Below, piece by piece: positions 44,628 to 58,400 of a stretch of DNA of 64,000 bases (within the stretch, counting starts at the first letter, position 1; each line of letters begins with the position of its first letter). Source of the stretch: Tridacna crocea (Eukaryota; Mollusca; Bivalvia; Cardiida; Cardiidae); the NCBI GenBank assembly GCA_943736015.1, contig OX031060.1, forward strand, positions 27,109,231 through 27,173,230. Reading direction: 5' to 3'. The notes beneath the pieces were generated by a model. It was given only the letters and a program-made list of their open reading frames with translations, did not search any database and was not told where the DNA came from. The translations under genes and the position numbers were made by a program.

Positions 44628-44984
44628 CATTTAATGTCATGTCATTGAAAAAAGGGGCTTGGTGTAAATTTTCTCTATGGACCAATATCTCTTTCACTAC
44701 AAGACAAAATGTAATTAAACTTCATCTTGTTAAGCGACAGACAATAGTTACTTGATTTTATTTCATGAAATGACATGTTATCAAAAATGGGACTAAATGT
44801 ATAATTTCATTATGGACCAATTTCAGTCAGTTTGCCCATCCATCCACCTTGACGGATATATTCTGAAGTCCTTTGCATTTATGAAACTTCATACATGTTT
44901 TCCTTAGGATATTCTTTTTGATACAGTTTTCTTCTGTAAGATGTGTCACAGAAAAAGGGGTTACCTTTCACATACTGGACTTGT

Positions 44985-45190
44985 TTAGCCCCGATAGATC
45001 AGTCAAGAAATGTTGTGAGCTGTTAAGTCTAGGGTTCCCAGTTTGCGTTGGCTTGATTACTGTCTCGGCCAACATCCTTTGACATTTGATCAAAAGTTAC
45101 TGAGACAAGTCTCATTTGTGTCTTACTAATGAGCGAATGAGGTTTTAATGTCATTCGACCACCATTTTGACCAGGAAATTAAAGCCTGGC
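44985..45190 (+). repeat. Possible tRNA-headed repeat
   Basis: GCCCCGATAGATCAGTCAAG and GTCTAGGGTTCCCAGTTTGC look like a diverged tRNA-like head, followed by CTGTCTCGGCCAACATCCTT. The match is weaker than for the other SINEs. Confidence 0.35.
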
Positions 45191-45198
45191 CTTCCAAG

Positions 45199-45305
45199 TT
45201 AATTCAATTCCTTACCATACAATCCTGACTTTCAATGACCCTGAATAAGAGAGGTTGTGAAAGCATTTTCGAAAAAGAAGAAAATGCTTTTTGCACAGTT
45301 ACACA
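45199..45305. repeat. TTAA MITE half-copy
   Basis: The left TTAA is at 45199 and the left arm extends to the start of the centre (GAAGAAAATGCTTTTTG). The right half is missing. Confidence 0.5.
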
Positions 45306-45413
45306 CCCTGTCAGAATTATTTGGCCTTGAACTTTGATATTTATCATCATTGTAGACATTTACTGCTTAGTACTCAGGTGAGCGATATAGGACCATCATG
45401 GTCCTCTTGTTTA
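45306..45413 (+). repeat. AGCTCACC-type tail fragment
   Basis: TACTCAGGTGAGCGATATAG and CATCATGGTCCTCTTGTTT match the 3' end of the element at 42656-44627. Confidence 0.7.
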
Positions 45414-45423
45414 AACTTATCTC

Positions 45424-46204
45424 TTAATTCTTTACCACACAATCCCTACTTTTAATGACCCTGAGAGCTTTAAAACATTATAGGAAAAGGAAAAAATGCT
45501 TGTAACCAGCATTTTCTCCATTTCCCACTATATCATCTACCCTTTCAAATCAAATTTCATTTTTGATTCACATTTTTTGTCAGCATGAGCAAATGCTTTC
45601 ACTTTGGACTAGTCTGAAATGTTGTTGTTTTGTAAAGAGTTAGCTGGACAGCATAGGTAAAAAAAAGATTAAGCACCGCATGGATAAGTGCTTGAACGAT
45701 CGCAATGTGACTGAAATAATACAGAAAATGGGGTAAAGCACCTACCAAACAAACTTGCCTGTTTACTGAACACAAACACATACATCTCTTGGGCCTTTAC
45801 CACACAATCCTGAGCTTCAGCTACCATGAAAACAGAGCTTTCAAAAACATGACGAAAAAAGGGGGAACTGCTGGTAACCGGTGTTTTCTCCTTTCCATAC
45901 AATGTGTTGTACTCTTTTTATAGATAAATTTCAGCAACATTTGATTTGTTGTTTGCAGATGCTTTGAAATTGGACCTTTTAAACCTTTTACCAGATCCAA
46001 CTTTTAACAACCGCGAGAAACTTTATGAAAACTACATGGGAATAGGATCATATCCTGGTTACCAGCATTTTCTCCTTTTCCCACAAAGTTTTCTATCCTT
46101 CAGAAAACAAAATTCAAATTTTCAATCACTTTTATTTTGTTGTCTTCAAATACTTTCAATTTGGATCAGTCTAAAATTTGGTTGTCTAGTAACTACAGAG
46201 TTAA
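45424..46204. repeat. Cluster of TTAA MITEs with SINE piece
   Basis: The MITEs lie at 45424-45643, 45793-45982 and 45979-46204; the last two share TTAA 45979-45982. Between the first two (45663-45760) is a SINE tail (GTGACTGAAATAATACAGAA). Confidence 0.65.
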
Positions 46205-46500
46205 TTTTGGTTGTTTGGTAAACTTAAAACTATAGATGTTTATTTCAAAGACTTGAATGACTGGAACAACACTTTTATGTTAAGGAAAATCATTTACTCC
46301 AGACTTAATATACATATATTACCTAAAATGTATAAAACATAATTACATTTCAAAGTGTATGCAAAACTGTCCAGTAATGTCCCTGATCCTGCAATTTCAT
46401 AACTTGTATCACCTTTTGCTCAATTTGGGGATCAAAGGAAAGCCGGTACTAAACTGAAAAGTACTCTCACAGTATTTAGACAATTACAAAGTTCTTCTGT
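46205..46500. other. Intergenic, no gene seen
   Basis: Nothing recognisable. Confidence 0.35.
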
Positions 46501-46501
46501 T

Positions 46502-46882
46502 CTAACCCTAGGGATAGGGCCTTGGAAAACAAAAAAAAAAGCAGAAGAATCTGTTAACCAACATCTTTTCCCTTTCCCACAATTTGCAGGCATTTTCCCC
46601 TTTCTTGCAATGTTTGCTAACATTCTGACTGACAAATTCAATCATTTGAGCCACATTAACTCTACCATACAATCCCGACTTTTAACGACCCTGTGAAAGA
46701 AGCCTATAGAAAACATTGTAGGAAAAGGAGAAAAAGCTGGTAACCAGCATTTTTTCCTTTTCCCACAATGTTTTTTACTCCATCAAAGAAAGATTCCACC
46801 ACTTGAGCCTCATTGAAATTAATGTCTGTAAATGCTTTCAATTTGGACAAGTCTGAAATTTTTCTGTTTGATAAAGGGTTAA
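46502..46882. repeat. Two TTAA MITEs, one degenerate
   Basis: A damaged copy (46502-46662) is followed by a good copy with TTAA at 46656 and 46879 (centre GAAAAAGCTGGTAACCAGC). Confidence 0.65.
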
Positions 46883-47306
46883 ATTTGCTTCAAAGATATG
46901 ATGCATGTATGAAATATCTGAATGAAAATCTTATGAAAATCTAATAATAAACCATCACACCTGTGTTGTACTTGCACAGCAAAATTGCCATATTTGTGCT
47001 TTTTGTTTTTGAGACTTATAAGCGATCAAGTAATTAAGCGATCAAGTAATTCTGAAAAAAAAATTCAGTCATCTGTATTGCTGATTGCTAGCTTTCTCTA
47101 CTTTTTTCTCAATTGTTTCAAAAGTTTTCCCCCAAAGTGATTAAGACCAGTTTTGGAACAGAGGGTAAATTCAGTGTTACATGTATATCGTAACACACTG
47201 ACAGAACAAGAAATTACTGGTTTTGAACAATATCTACTTTTGCAAGAGTGTTTTTGTAAGTGATTAGTGCATGACTGAAAATCATTTATATAGGGGGTTA
47301 TCTGTT
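46883..47306. other. Intergenic, no gene seen
   Basis: Apart from a tandem GCGATCAAGTAATT pair (47023-47051), nothing stands out. Confidence 0.4.
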
Positions 47307-47515
47307 TTAACCCTTTTCCAAACAATCCAGTTATAACAACCCTGAGAAAATAGGCTTTTGAAAGCATTGCTGATTACCAGCATGTTCTACTTTTCCCATA
47401 GCATTTTCTAGCCTGTCATTGCCTAATTTCTTCATTTGAGTAATATATAATTTGTTGTCTCCAAATTGCTTTCAATGAGGACCAGTCCAAAACATTGTCT
47501 TTCGGTAACGAGATA
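47307..47515. repeat. TTAA MITE, shortened centre
   Basis: The left TTAA is at 47307. The first half of the palindrome is deleted, leaving GCTGATTACCAGCATG. The right end is CTTTCGGTAACGAGAT. Confidence 0.6.
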
Positions 47516-47690
47516 AAGAAACAAAAAAGAAAAATAAGTGACTTTGTATGAAAATCTACAATAAAACATGAACGCTTGGAATAGTCCTATCACAGCTGAC
47601 ATATATTTATACAATTTTCTTAAAATGCTGTCACTATAAAAAATAAATTTCAACAATAAGGCAACAATAAAGATTCACAAAAAGGAAATA

Positions 47691-48890
47691 CAGTAAAACC
47701 TCTCCTCCCGACCACCCCGACAGTACGAGCAACCCGCTATTAAGAACGATTTTTGCCAGAACGGAATTTTTCCTTCTTCAAGATCAATGATCATAACCCC
47801 GGAATTACGAAAACCCGCTATTCCGAAATTACGACCACCGTTTTCAGTACCAATATGAATTTACCTGTGGATTTTCACCCCGAGAAACGACCGCTCGATT
47901 TCCATAACATCTTTACGAGTAGCTAATTTTCACGCGTCCGTAATGGCGAACCATACTGTGCCACATGTACGAATATTCTTGGGTCCGATGGAAATGACAA
48001 TTAATTATCGGTCTGTTGTTTGTCCACTGACAATTGATTGTAACGTGATTGTGTTAATTAATCAGGATGTTATGTAACATAATCAAATGACCTGTGAATG
48101 GATATGTTTAAACCATCGATTTGGCTTTCACACGGCAATCAAGCGTTTATCACACGTCTCTGACCCGGATAACAAACATGTCTACATCCGGGTGACCAGG
48201 TTTATTGTTTATAGCTGACTGATGTTTGAGTTTAGCGGTGATCGAGATGGGATTATCATTTTGAATTTGGAACTTTACATACTGTAATTATACCGTAACG
48301 AATATGCGATTGTTAACAAGTGAACACGAAGAAAGTAAGAGCGACGATTAGCAGGCCTGTTCGAATTTTAAACTCGGATGAAAAAAATAGAGGGGTGGGG
48401 GGGGGTCCGTATACGTCAATCGTTCAAATATCAGCCCGTATTCGAAAATCTTTGTTTTAGAATGAAATTCGGCAGATGGAGTATGAGATTTTAAGACTAC
48501 ACGAAGTGAAAAAGCATAAATTCTATCAGAACTAACATAAGATCCTTTAGTCTTCAGATGCATTTAGTTAATGTACATAGCTGGTTTTGATTGTTTTAAA
48601 TAGGCAATTATGAATTGACATGCTTTTACAGGTGGATTTATTTCACAAATTTAAGGAAAAATAATACTTTTCAGTGAACATGAAAATGCTGTTGTCATTT
48701 TCATTTGTATACTTAGGCTTCCCTACGTCAAATGCATTTACTACTCACGTCATTTAGCCCTGCCCAAATCTACTCACAGCCTGGGTTTATATCAAAATGT
48801 AGGCTTGTGAAACCCGGAAATCAGACCACACCACTAATAAGACCAATTTTTAAAAGTACCGTTAGTGGTCTTAATAGAGGAGTTTTACTG
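47691..48890. mobile_element. Pogo/Tigger-like element, non-autonomous
   Basis: The left end CAGTAAAACCTCTCCTCCCG and the right end (on the - strand) CAGTAAAACTCCTCTATTAA are inverted repeats, flanked by TA (47689-47690 and 48891-48892). CAGTA termini with TA duplication are typical of pogo/Tigger transposons. The 1200-bp interior has no long open frame, so no transposase is encoded. The internal GGTCTTAATAGAGGAG / GACCACCCCGACAG segments are the extended TIR. Confidence 0.7.
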
Positions 48891-49126
48891 TACATGCACT
48901 TATGGTAAAAACATGCAGCTTTAAAACATTCCAATTTTGTGATTTTACACTTTGGTTTTAAACTGCTCCGTCTTTCTGTAACAGTCACTATGAAAATTGC
49001 CATTCTAAATTGAAACACTGTAATCATTTTAACATATCAATGAAAAAAGGGAAAAACTGTTAAGTTTGTTGACGCTAATCTCTTGTATTGGAGAAATAAA
49101 ATCAATCTGTCATGCATGAAATATCA

Positions 49127-49132
49127 TTTAAT
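49127..49132 (-). terminator. Candidate poly(A) signal of CFAP47 gene
   Basis: ATTAAA on the - strand lies about 60 bases after the TAG stop at 49191. It is a common variant of the animal poly(A) signal and the nearest candidate. Confidence 0.45.
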
Positions 49133-49190
49133 GAAAATATTTATCAAAAGAAGTTCTCTAAAATAATAAACTAAAGGATGTGGTACAAGT

Positions 49191-49409
49191 CTATGACATT
49201 TTCAACCGCTGAATAATAGGTGTTCCTTTAATTGGTGATGAAACTGCTGTGGTTTTCAGTCTAAGATTGTCCAAAATATAGTTCACTTTGTCTCCACGTT
49301 TTCGCGGATCTGGATGGGGGCCTCTCATTGGATGAGATGACACACCTCTGGGTGGGGCATAATCTGGAAGTATCCCTCTGACTGTATAACTCCACTGCAT
49401 GTCTGGTGT
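49191..49409 (-). CDS. CFAP47: CFAP47 last exon
   Basis: It begins after CTTCTTTTCAG in phase 0. TPDMQWSYTVRGILPDYAPP is the conserved C-terminal strand pair. It is followed by a Pro/Arg-rich, low-similarity tail ending IIQRLKMS and TAG. Confidence 0.93.
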   Translation of the reverse strand, partial: TPDMQWSYTVRGILPDYAPPRGVSSHPMRGPHPDPRKRGDKVNYILDNLRLKTTAVSSPIKGTPIIQRLKMS

Positions 49410-52400
49410 CTGAAAAGAAGCAGCGCTTAAGCCATTAGCTTGCAATAACAAAAATATTAATAGATTACCTGAGATATCAAATACAGTGATTCAACTCTTT
49501 ACCACACAATCCAAATTTTAACTACCCTATAAAAAAGCTATTGAAAACGTTGTGGGAACAGAAGAAAATATTGGTAACCATATTTTCTTGTTTTTCCATC
49601 ATGCTTTCTACCCTTCCTGCAGTAATCCTGAATTTTTGAGTCATATCAGTATTTTTATTTTGTTGTTAGCAAATGCTTCTAACTTCGAGCAGTCTAAAGT
49701 TTTGTTGCTAGGTTATAAGATGGATTGGAGTCCTCCATGACCCACTGATAAAATCTTTCAAATTCATCAGAATTTCAGATCCTTCCTTATTCAAAACACT
49801 CAAGGATAAAAATTCAAATATGGCCGAAATTTTTAGATTTGTCTCAAAAAGGGTAGGAAAAAAAAATGGTGAAAATAGATGGTTTTTTTTTGTCATTTCC
49901 CTAGATGTTTTCAAAACTTTAAATTTCTTTAAAACATGTAATTCTTTGATAAAAGATGAAACCCATGGGTTTGTTCTCAGAAAACTCTGGGGTAACAATG
50001 CCCCAGCCTCACACTGCAGAACACAAGAATAACATGAGTTATGATGGATACCAGTTATATAACAGGAAGTTCCTTTTCCTAATTAGTGTTGTTTGTAAAG
50101 AGGTTAATGCTTTTTCATTGTTATTCCAGTTGTGGCCAGTGGAACCATCTGTGCTTTCATGTAGTTACTGTAGCCACAGGCTACTCTCTCCCAAACCAAA
50201 AATGAGACGGGAATGAATTCTCATTGTCATCAATACTCAATAGAAATTAGCCAAGCTGGTAAAACCAACCAGGTAATCCCTGGTTTTAAGCCCTCTTTGT
50301 CACTAACTGCTAGCTTACCCCTAATAAAAAAAAATGTGCCAATCAGGACTAAAGAATTAATGTTTACTCTTTATAAGAATTCAAAATGGCGACCCAACAT
50401 GGATATTTCTCAGATAAGTAATGCTACTATATTCTGTAGTACCACTGGGTCTAATTGTTTTATTTCATTTATTGATTCAATATGTGTGTGATGTGATGAC
50501 TACCTGAACAATCAACTTCCCATTGTATATTTTGCCATATACAGATGGGAAAAATCCTACTTTAAGCTGGGTGCCATTATTTCCAACAGGAAGTAGCTCT
50601 CCAGTTGCAGGAGATACATGGAATTCTGGATCACTTCCTGCTGCAAAGTATGCTGTGTATGGTACAGGGTACCTGAAAATAGAATGAAGGGATAAATTCT
50701 ATTTTGTTTTTCACAAACACAATCAATAGCAGCATAATTGTCACTAAATTTGCATTTCATCAAATTGTAAATTAAAAGCATTTGCATTCGAGACAAAAGA
50801 TATAGCCCTTTTTTTTTGTTTGTTCTAAACATGGTTGCTAGCAACTTCTCTGTGTCACACTAAAAGCCTCCTCAGTGTTACTGGAATAGTGTATTGTTTG
50901 TGAGGAGCTTAACCCTTTACCACACAATGACGACTTTTAACGTCCCTGAGGAAGAGGCCTTTTGAAAACATTGTGGAAAAAGGAGAAAATGCTGGTAACC
51001 AGCATTTTCTCCTTTTTCCACAAAGTTTTCAACCCTATCAAAGCAAAACTATGTCATTTTAGCCACTTTAAAATTGTTGCCTGCAAATGCTTTCAATTTG
51101 GATAGGCCTAGAACTTTGCTGTGTGGTGACGGGTTAAGGGTCTATTTATAAACAATAAGCCTAAAAGTATTAGTTTTGTCTCGGCTTTACTGATTTCAGT
51201 AATATCCACCTCATGAATAAGAGTAATTAAGGTAGAAGGTAATAATCCTGCAATCCTCCATTTGAAAAGGCCAGCCATTATCTTGACCAAGCAGATCTGC
51301 ACTGGTAAAGCATAATTTAAACTACTCGGGGGCTTACCAAAAGGCTTGTAAATATTAAAGACAATTTTTCTACTCACTTGGTTTGACTGTTCAGTCGGAT
51401 TCCTACAACAGATTCCTTGCCTAGACCAGTGGCTTCAATATCTATCAAATCATCAACTGGTGGTTCTGTAGCTAGAAAACGAACAGGAAATTTCCACACA
51501 CCACCTTGAGCTGCTCTCACTTCTAATGTTACCTGGTGACTGGAAAAGTATCAAATGACAAAATAAGAATTACCAAGATGTGACTATGATTAAACAATCC
51601 CTTCAAGTGTTGTTCATTTATTTTTCTATATTTCATTGTGTTTTTTTTTAATTAACATGTCCATGTACGCAGGCTAATCTGAAACAACACTTTCTGTTTC
51701 TATGTAAATTTCTGTTTTGCACAAGTCTACTGTAGCACAAAATCTGACAAAGTCATAAAGAGCTGTTTTGGATTAGCCTGTGCAGTCTGATCAGTGATGA
51801 CACTTTACACAATAGCCTGAATGCTCCTTGTTGCGTGCCACAAGCCATATTTACTCTGTGTATTATTAGTTGCCTGCAACAGCTTTCCACACAGACAAGT
51901 CTAAAATTTTGTTGTATGGCAAAGTGTTAAACACTATGACTACATAATGTAGAGCTGGCATCCCTGTGTTGTAACACAAGACTGAGGTTTCCTGTAGGCT
52001 GCTTTAACCCATTACCACACAATCCCTACTTTTGACGCCCCTGCCAAAGAAGCCTTTTAAAAAACATTGTGGGAAAAGGAGAAAATGTTGGTAATCAGCA
52101 TTTTCTCCTTTTCCCACAATGTTTTCTAGCCTTCACAAAACAAATTTCAAATTTCCAGTTACTTTTATTTTGTTGTCTGCAAATGCTTTCAATAGGACAA
52201 ACCTAAAATTTCGTCGTTTGGTAATGAGTTAAGTTTTCTTGGCTAGCAGCAGCATCATATTGGTCATTGTTTTAGGTGATTGGATTTACAGAATGATTAT
52301 CCTTGATACTTACTCCATTGTTTTGAAGGGATTGTAGATTACATTAAACACCAGAACTACAAGTCCAGAGGCGATATCTCTCTGTTGTCTGATAAGATTG

Positions 52401-55400
52401 AGTGCTACAGACTGTTTTAAGTTCTCTTGGCTGTCAGCATCCTTGTATGTTAACTCGTATGTGAACTCCTCAGCTGTTGCTAGTGCTGAAAAAAAACCAG
52501 ACTCCAAATAATCGTAGTTCTTTACCATACTGACTGTTTCTAAGATACGAAATGAACAGGACATAGGTCTGCCTGGCAACTTAGAACTATTCAGGCATGT
52601 TTGAATCCAAGTAACACCAGATACTCTTTAATTAACCCTTTACCACACAATCCCAACTTTTAACGATCATAGGAGAAGCATTTTGAAAACATTGTGGGAA
52701 AAGGAGAAAATGCTGGTATAACCAGCATTTTCTCCTTTTCCTACAAAATTTTGTACCCTTCTCGAAACAAATCTTATTTTCTTAGTCATGGTTAACTTGT
52801 CTTCTGCAAATGCTTTTAATTTGGACAAGTGTAAAATTTTGTTGTTTGGTAAAGAGTTAATAACTAGTCTGAGTTTAAAGAAAATATCTTCATTAACAAC
52901 GGTCCAAAATGTTAAGGTTTTTCACGATACAGATGACTACAGCCTTACTAATTATGAAAGCAAGAACAGGCAATCATTATTCAAATGTTAACTTCATACA
53001 GATGAAAAAAAGAAACACAGATAATATGATAATCAAAACCCAGGTTATCCATCACTTACTTTCTCCAATTACAATACCATCTGGCAGTTTGGGTGGTTCA
53101 TTCTTTGGTGTAATAGATCTAGTGTAAACAGGTTTTTGTGGCCCTGAGGTCACAGGTGCAACACCAGCAAGGGTGACCTCAAGTCTCTCTTCCAGTCTAT
53201 CTCGCGCCTTACACTCTATAATTGCACCATAGGACTCTTTGATAGGGTGGGATTCCGGGATACCTTGAATAGGGAATACCCAACGGATTTCCCTTATTCC
53301 ATCACTTCCAGTGCGAGACAGCTGATACCTGTAAAACAAGAGCACAGCATACAGTTGTGAAACACTTGCCTGCAGTTACTTTTAGGGAAAGTTCAAAGAT
53401 GAGAAGGGGCATAACTATATCAAAATTATTTCATGATTATCTAACCCTGTTGTATGTGTTTTCCTCTTTAATTGTCAACAATTCTTATATGGGTTCCCTT
53501 TTTAACAGTTAAAAACTAGACCAAGTATGAAAAGTATGGAGTAATTCTCTTCAGTGATGATAAAGACAATATAAAAATTCAAAATCTTTACATGATGCAG
53601 ACAACAATTAAGATAATACCGAGCTATGACACTATCTCGATATTTTCTTTGAAAACAGCCAAGTTCATAAATATCATAAAAACTTGATGTAATAAAACCC
53701 ATACTTCAGCCATAATACCACAGAGCCATGCTCTTTAAACAAGATTATTAACTCTTTTGGCACAATAGGCAAAAACAGTAACTTTAGTGTGCAGCATAGC
53801 TCAAGAGCAGACTGCACATAACATTCAGTCTGATCTTTGATCTGTACTGTCTGTTTGTTAAGTCAAATCTCTGTTGTAAGATTCAATAGATTGTATTCAG
53901 AGCCATGGCAAGCAGTTGATTTTATGTGTTTGGCACTGAAAGATATAATTACCACAAAAGAAGTTACTGAATCCCCTTAAAATAAAAAAGAGTGAACAAC
54001 AGCAGTTTTGAGAGAGGAAATTTGATTGTTTAGATTGAAATTTTTTGTGTCCTATTGTTCAAAAAAAAAATTTTAAGACGGCTGCATAGTAAAGCAAAAG
54101 TGTTTTTCAACAGGTAAAAGTTGATTTTACTAACCCCTGACTGTCTTTTGGAGCATAATCCCACTTTTCACCATCTTCTCTGGTTACAATTACGGTGCAC
54201 AAAGCTTCATACATTTTCATTTCTGTTGGAGCAAAGCAGATAGGGATGTCTAGGGTAGATTTGGGTCCCACCCTGATGCTGGCTTTACGCTTCAACAGCA
54301 GACAGAAAGGGGAATCCTCTGATGGGGCGCCATCCATCGCTTCTTGCAAAGTGATGTGTTTATCTGCAAACATGAAATCATACATGTCCAACTTTCTTCT
54401 CTTCAAAAACTTCTGAAGCCCAGTTTCATACCAATACTTGTAGTTGGTTTTAAATCTATACCTAAAGACAAACTTTAGACTTGTCCATTGGTTGGTTGTA
54501 TTGGGGTTTAACGCCACTTTAACAGCTAAGGTCATATCATGGCAGTCGGTGACGCACATGTGTTTCCTGGCTTTCTCACACCAGTACTAACACAACTTTC
54601 TTTCCAAAGCCACCAACTACTTTTCTCACATGCTTCAGCAGAGGTGAGAGGCGAAAATACGCCGGAAAGAAAGTTCACCTCAACCAGGTATCGAACTCAC
54701 AACCACCAGATCATGAGTCCAACACGCTCACCACTGAGCCACCTGGGCGGGCTAGACTTGTCCAAATTTTGAAAAAAATTGGAGTCAGTGAATTTAATGT
54801 TGCTTGAATCATGCCATTTAAAAGCATGGCTATAAACATTATAGGAAAAGAAGAAATTAGAAACAGCTGCTTCCATTTTTATGGCTGTTAAAACACAATG
54901 TTGAGTTAATGGAAAGTGTATCACGACCATTTCAGCCACTTAATTAAGATAATATTGTAGGTACTCTTCTATTCACAAATAGAAGAGTACCTACAATAGT
55001 TTGGAAACAGAAGCCCAGATTTGCTTTCTTTGATACAACTTTTGGACTAATATAAATAACTTTTATATGGAAAAATATCAAGCTGAAGTAACATTTTCCC
55101 AAATATTTGTGTAAGAAACTTGAATCTATGTTGATCATCTTTATTTTACAGAAATGTTTTCTAATTTATGATCTCTTGTTAATTCTTTTCAGAATGTAAT
55201 GTGCCAACCCTTTACACGCAAGCAAATTTTGAAACTTGCCTAGATGGAAAGCATTTGCAGTTGACAAAAGAAGTGGTTCAAATAAAGGGTAGAAAAAATT
55301 GTTGGGAAAAGAGAAAATGTTGGTGACAGCATTTTCTCTTTTTCCAACAATATTTTCAAAGGCTTTCCTCCTCAAGTCCACTTAACCCATTACCACACAA

Positions 55401-58400
55401 GCCTTACCTTTGACGACCCTGAGAAAGAAGCCTTTAGAAAACATTGTGGGAAAAGGAGAAAATGCAGGTTACCAGCATTTTCTCCTTTTCCCACAATGTT
55501 TTCTACCCTTCACAAAACAAATTTCAAATTTTCAGTCACTTTTATTCTGTCGTCTGCAAATGCTTTCAATTTGGAGGAGTCTAAAATTTTGTTGTTTGGT
55601 AATGAGTTAAACCCTGTTTTGTTAGTTAACCCTTTACCCAATAAGGCATTTCTATGGTATCTCTAATTGACCCTAGATAACAGCAAGGATGAAGCTGTTT
55701 CTTATGTGTATATGACACCTTTTGATAGCATAGAAAACATTGTGGCAAAAGGTGAAATTGCTCGTCACGAGCAATTTCACCTTTTACCACAATGTTTTCC
55801 AAAGGCTCCTACAAGCAATGCGTAGAAATGAGTATCTATGGAGTAAAGGGTTAAGATGTTAATCTACTCAATAGCTTACCTCTGAGCATGACTTCACAAG
55901 ACACTGGATAGTCCATGGGGTTCCTGAATGGGATGATGAGGGTCACATTGGACCCTGCCACAGTGAATATACTGACTGGATCCTGGGCCTGGGGTATGAG
56001 ACCCGTGCCAGAGGCCACAAACACCCACTCTCCAAGCTGAAACATGGATAGGATATACTACACATTGATATGTGTGAGCAAATTTAAGATGAAAATTGGA
56101 AATGTTACAAAAACTTGCCTGGATTCACTAGTAAGTGCTTTCATTAAAAAAAAAAAAATTAAACTTACCATATCACTAGCTACGAAAGAAGACAGTTTTC
56201 TAGATTTGTTTCTTATACAAACTGTTAATCAAACACAAAATTCTAGGCTTGTCCAACTGAAAGCATTTGCTGCTGACAAATCAAATGTGCCTCAAATAAT
56301 GGAATTTCATTAAAAAAAGGACAGAAAATATTGATGGTAACTAGCATTTTCTCCTTTACCCATAATACTTCTTCCTAAGAACATTTAAAACACAGCATTG
56401 CTCGGTGAAGGATTAAACTGTATTAATAACTCCCGTTAACCCATTACCACACAATCCCTACCTGAGAAAACATTGTGGGAAAAGGAGAAAATGCTGGTAA
56501 CCAGCATTTTCTCCTTTTCCCACAATCTTTTCTACTCTTCACAAAACAAATTTCAAATTTTCAGTCATTTTTATTTTGTTGCCTGCAAATGCTTTTGATT
56601 TGGACAAACCTAAAATTTGGTCGTTTGGTAATGAGTTAAGCCAGTTTAAAAATTATTTTTATTGTTTATTTGATGCACTGACATTTAACATTCAACTCTG
56701 TAGAAGGAAGTTTTTGGAAGCATAGTGGGAAAAATAGGAAAAAAAAAGTGTATCAGCTTACCTGTTCACAGTGAAATATGATCTTAGCTAGGTGGTCTCC
56801 TTCTCCCAAAGTGGATGGCATGAAATGTACAGGAACTTCTAGTTTTGAGAAAGGAGCCATGATGATGGGTCTTTCATTATCTCTCTCTAGGGAGAAGTTA
56901 TTGGTATTAGATATGGTCGGTACCAGTTCAAGGGTTTCATCTGTTGGATTTTCTAAAATAATGTTCTGCTTTGTCCATCTGAAATGTACAATAACTTTAT
57001 ATCTTAACCCTTGACAAAGCAATCTTAAGTTTAAATAACCTTGAGGAAAACGGATTTTGATAATATTATGGAAAATAAAGAAAGTTGCTGGTAACCAGCA
57101 TTTTCTCTTCTCTTCTCTCTTTTTAATCTTTCAAAAATAAACTCCACCATTTCAGTTAAATCTAATTTGTTGACCATCAATACTTTCAATATGGACAAAT
57201 CTTAAATGTGGTAGTTTGGTAAAGAAACTCTTTATCAAGCAACAAAATCTAAAAATCTCAGCCTTGCAAAAAAAGAAAGCATTTGGAAGACAACATACTG
57301 AATGTGTGTGGATAAATGATGGGCACCCTTTCATGTATATTCACATATCTTTACTAAAAGATCTCCGGATTTAGATAGTAAAACCGGATTTAGATACTAA
57401 CCAGCTGACAAAATTTTACACTTGTCCAAGTTTTTAGCATTTGTAGACAACAAATAAAAAGTGTTCCAATGATAAATTTTCTATTTGAAAAGGTAGTAAA
57501 CAGAAGAAAAAGGAGAAAATGGTTTTTAGACCAGAACTGCTTGATATAGGGTTGACCTTATACATCCTCTGAGTGACTTGGCAGTTGTGTAGATGGTGTG
57601 GATCAAGATCAGACAGCATACCATTTGTAATCTAATCTTGATCTATATTGTTTGATGCTTTCACCAAAACAGTTATTTTGCCTTTAGTCAAACTAAAAGA
57701 AGTAGCTAAGTTGAGCTAAAACCTTATATGACAAATTCTAAAATTCTAAGGCTGATGACAAAATTTTAGTCTGTTCTTCCTAAAGATTATCAAAAAACAA
57801 ACTAAATGTGGCTAAATGGTGAGATTTAAATTTGCAAAAGTAAAAAAACAATTGTGTGTAAAGCTGAAAAGTTAGTTACCAACATTTTGTCTCTTCCCCC
57901 AATAATTACAAAATGCCTTCTCCAACATGATTCTAAAACATAGAACTGTTTGGTAAAGATTTAACAGATACATGAATGATATTTAATCCATAGCCACACA
58001 GTCTTAAATTTGAAAAACCCTGATCAAGAAGGCTTCTGAAAAGTTTGTAGGAAAAGAAGAAAAGGCTGGTAACCACAATATTCTAATATTAGCTCATTTT
58101 TTGTTTTACCTACTTATAGAAAAACCTCACTGTTGGTGCCAGAGTTTACTTTGTCATCTGCAAATGCTTTCAAATTCTTTTGTGTGGTACAGGGTAAAGT
58201 GAGCCATTGAAAGTACAAGAATCTAAATTAATCCTTGAATTATAAGCAAGGAAAAATCTCATACCTTCCAAGCTCACATTCCATGTGAGGTAAAGTTGTC
58301 TGGGGTGGACTCTCTGCCATTAGTTTCAGGTAGTACCAGAATTCTCCCACCAAGTCATGGTAAAATATCAAACTGGAAAAAGAAAGCAAAGAGAATGCAA

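Noticed and set aside
49956..50491. Two adjacent + strand open frames of 86 and 92 codons
   Set aside because: They lie in a CFAP47 intron, show no motif and overlap a reversed SINE fragment.
54364..54559. Upstream extension of the CFAP47 open frame (starting MCVTDCHDMTLAV)
   Set aside because: A clean acceptor (CATGTTTGCAG) at 54364 joins in phase to the previous exon; the extension does not resemble the family and overlaps the intron with the SINE head.
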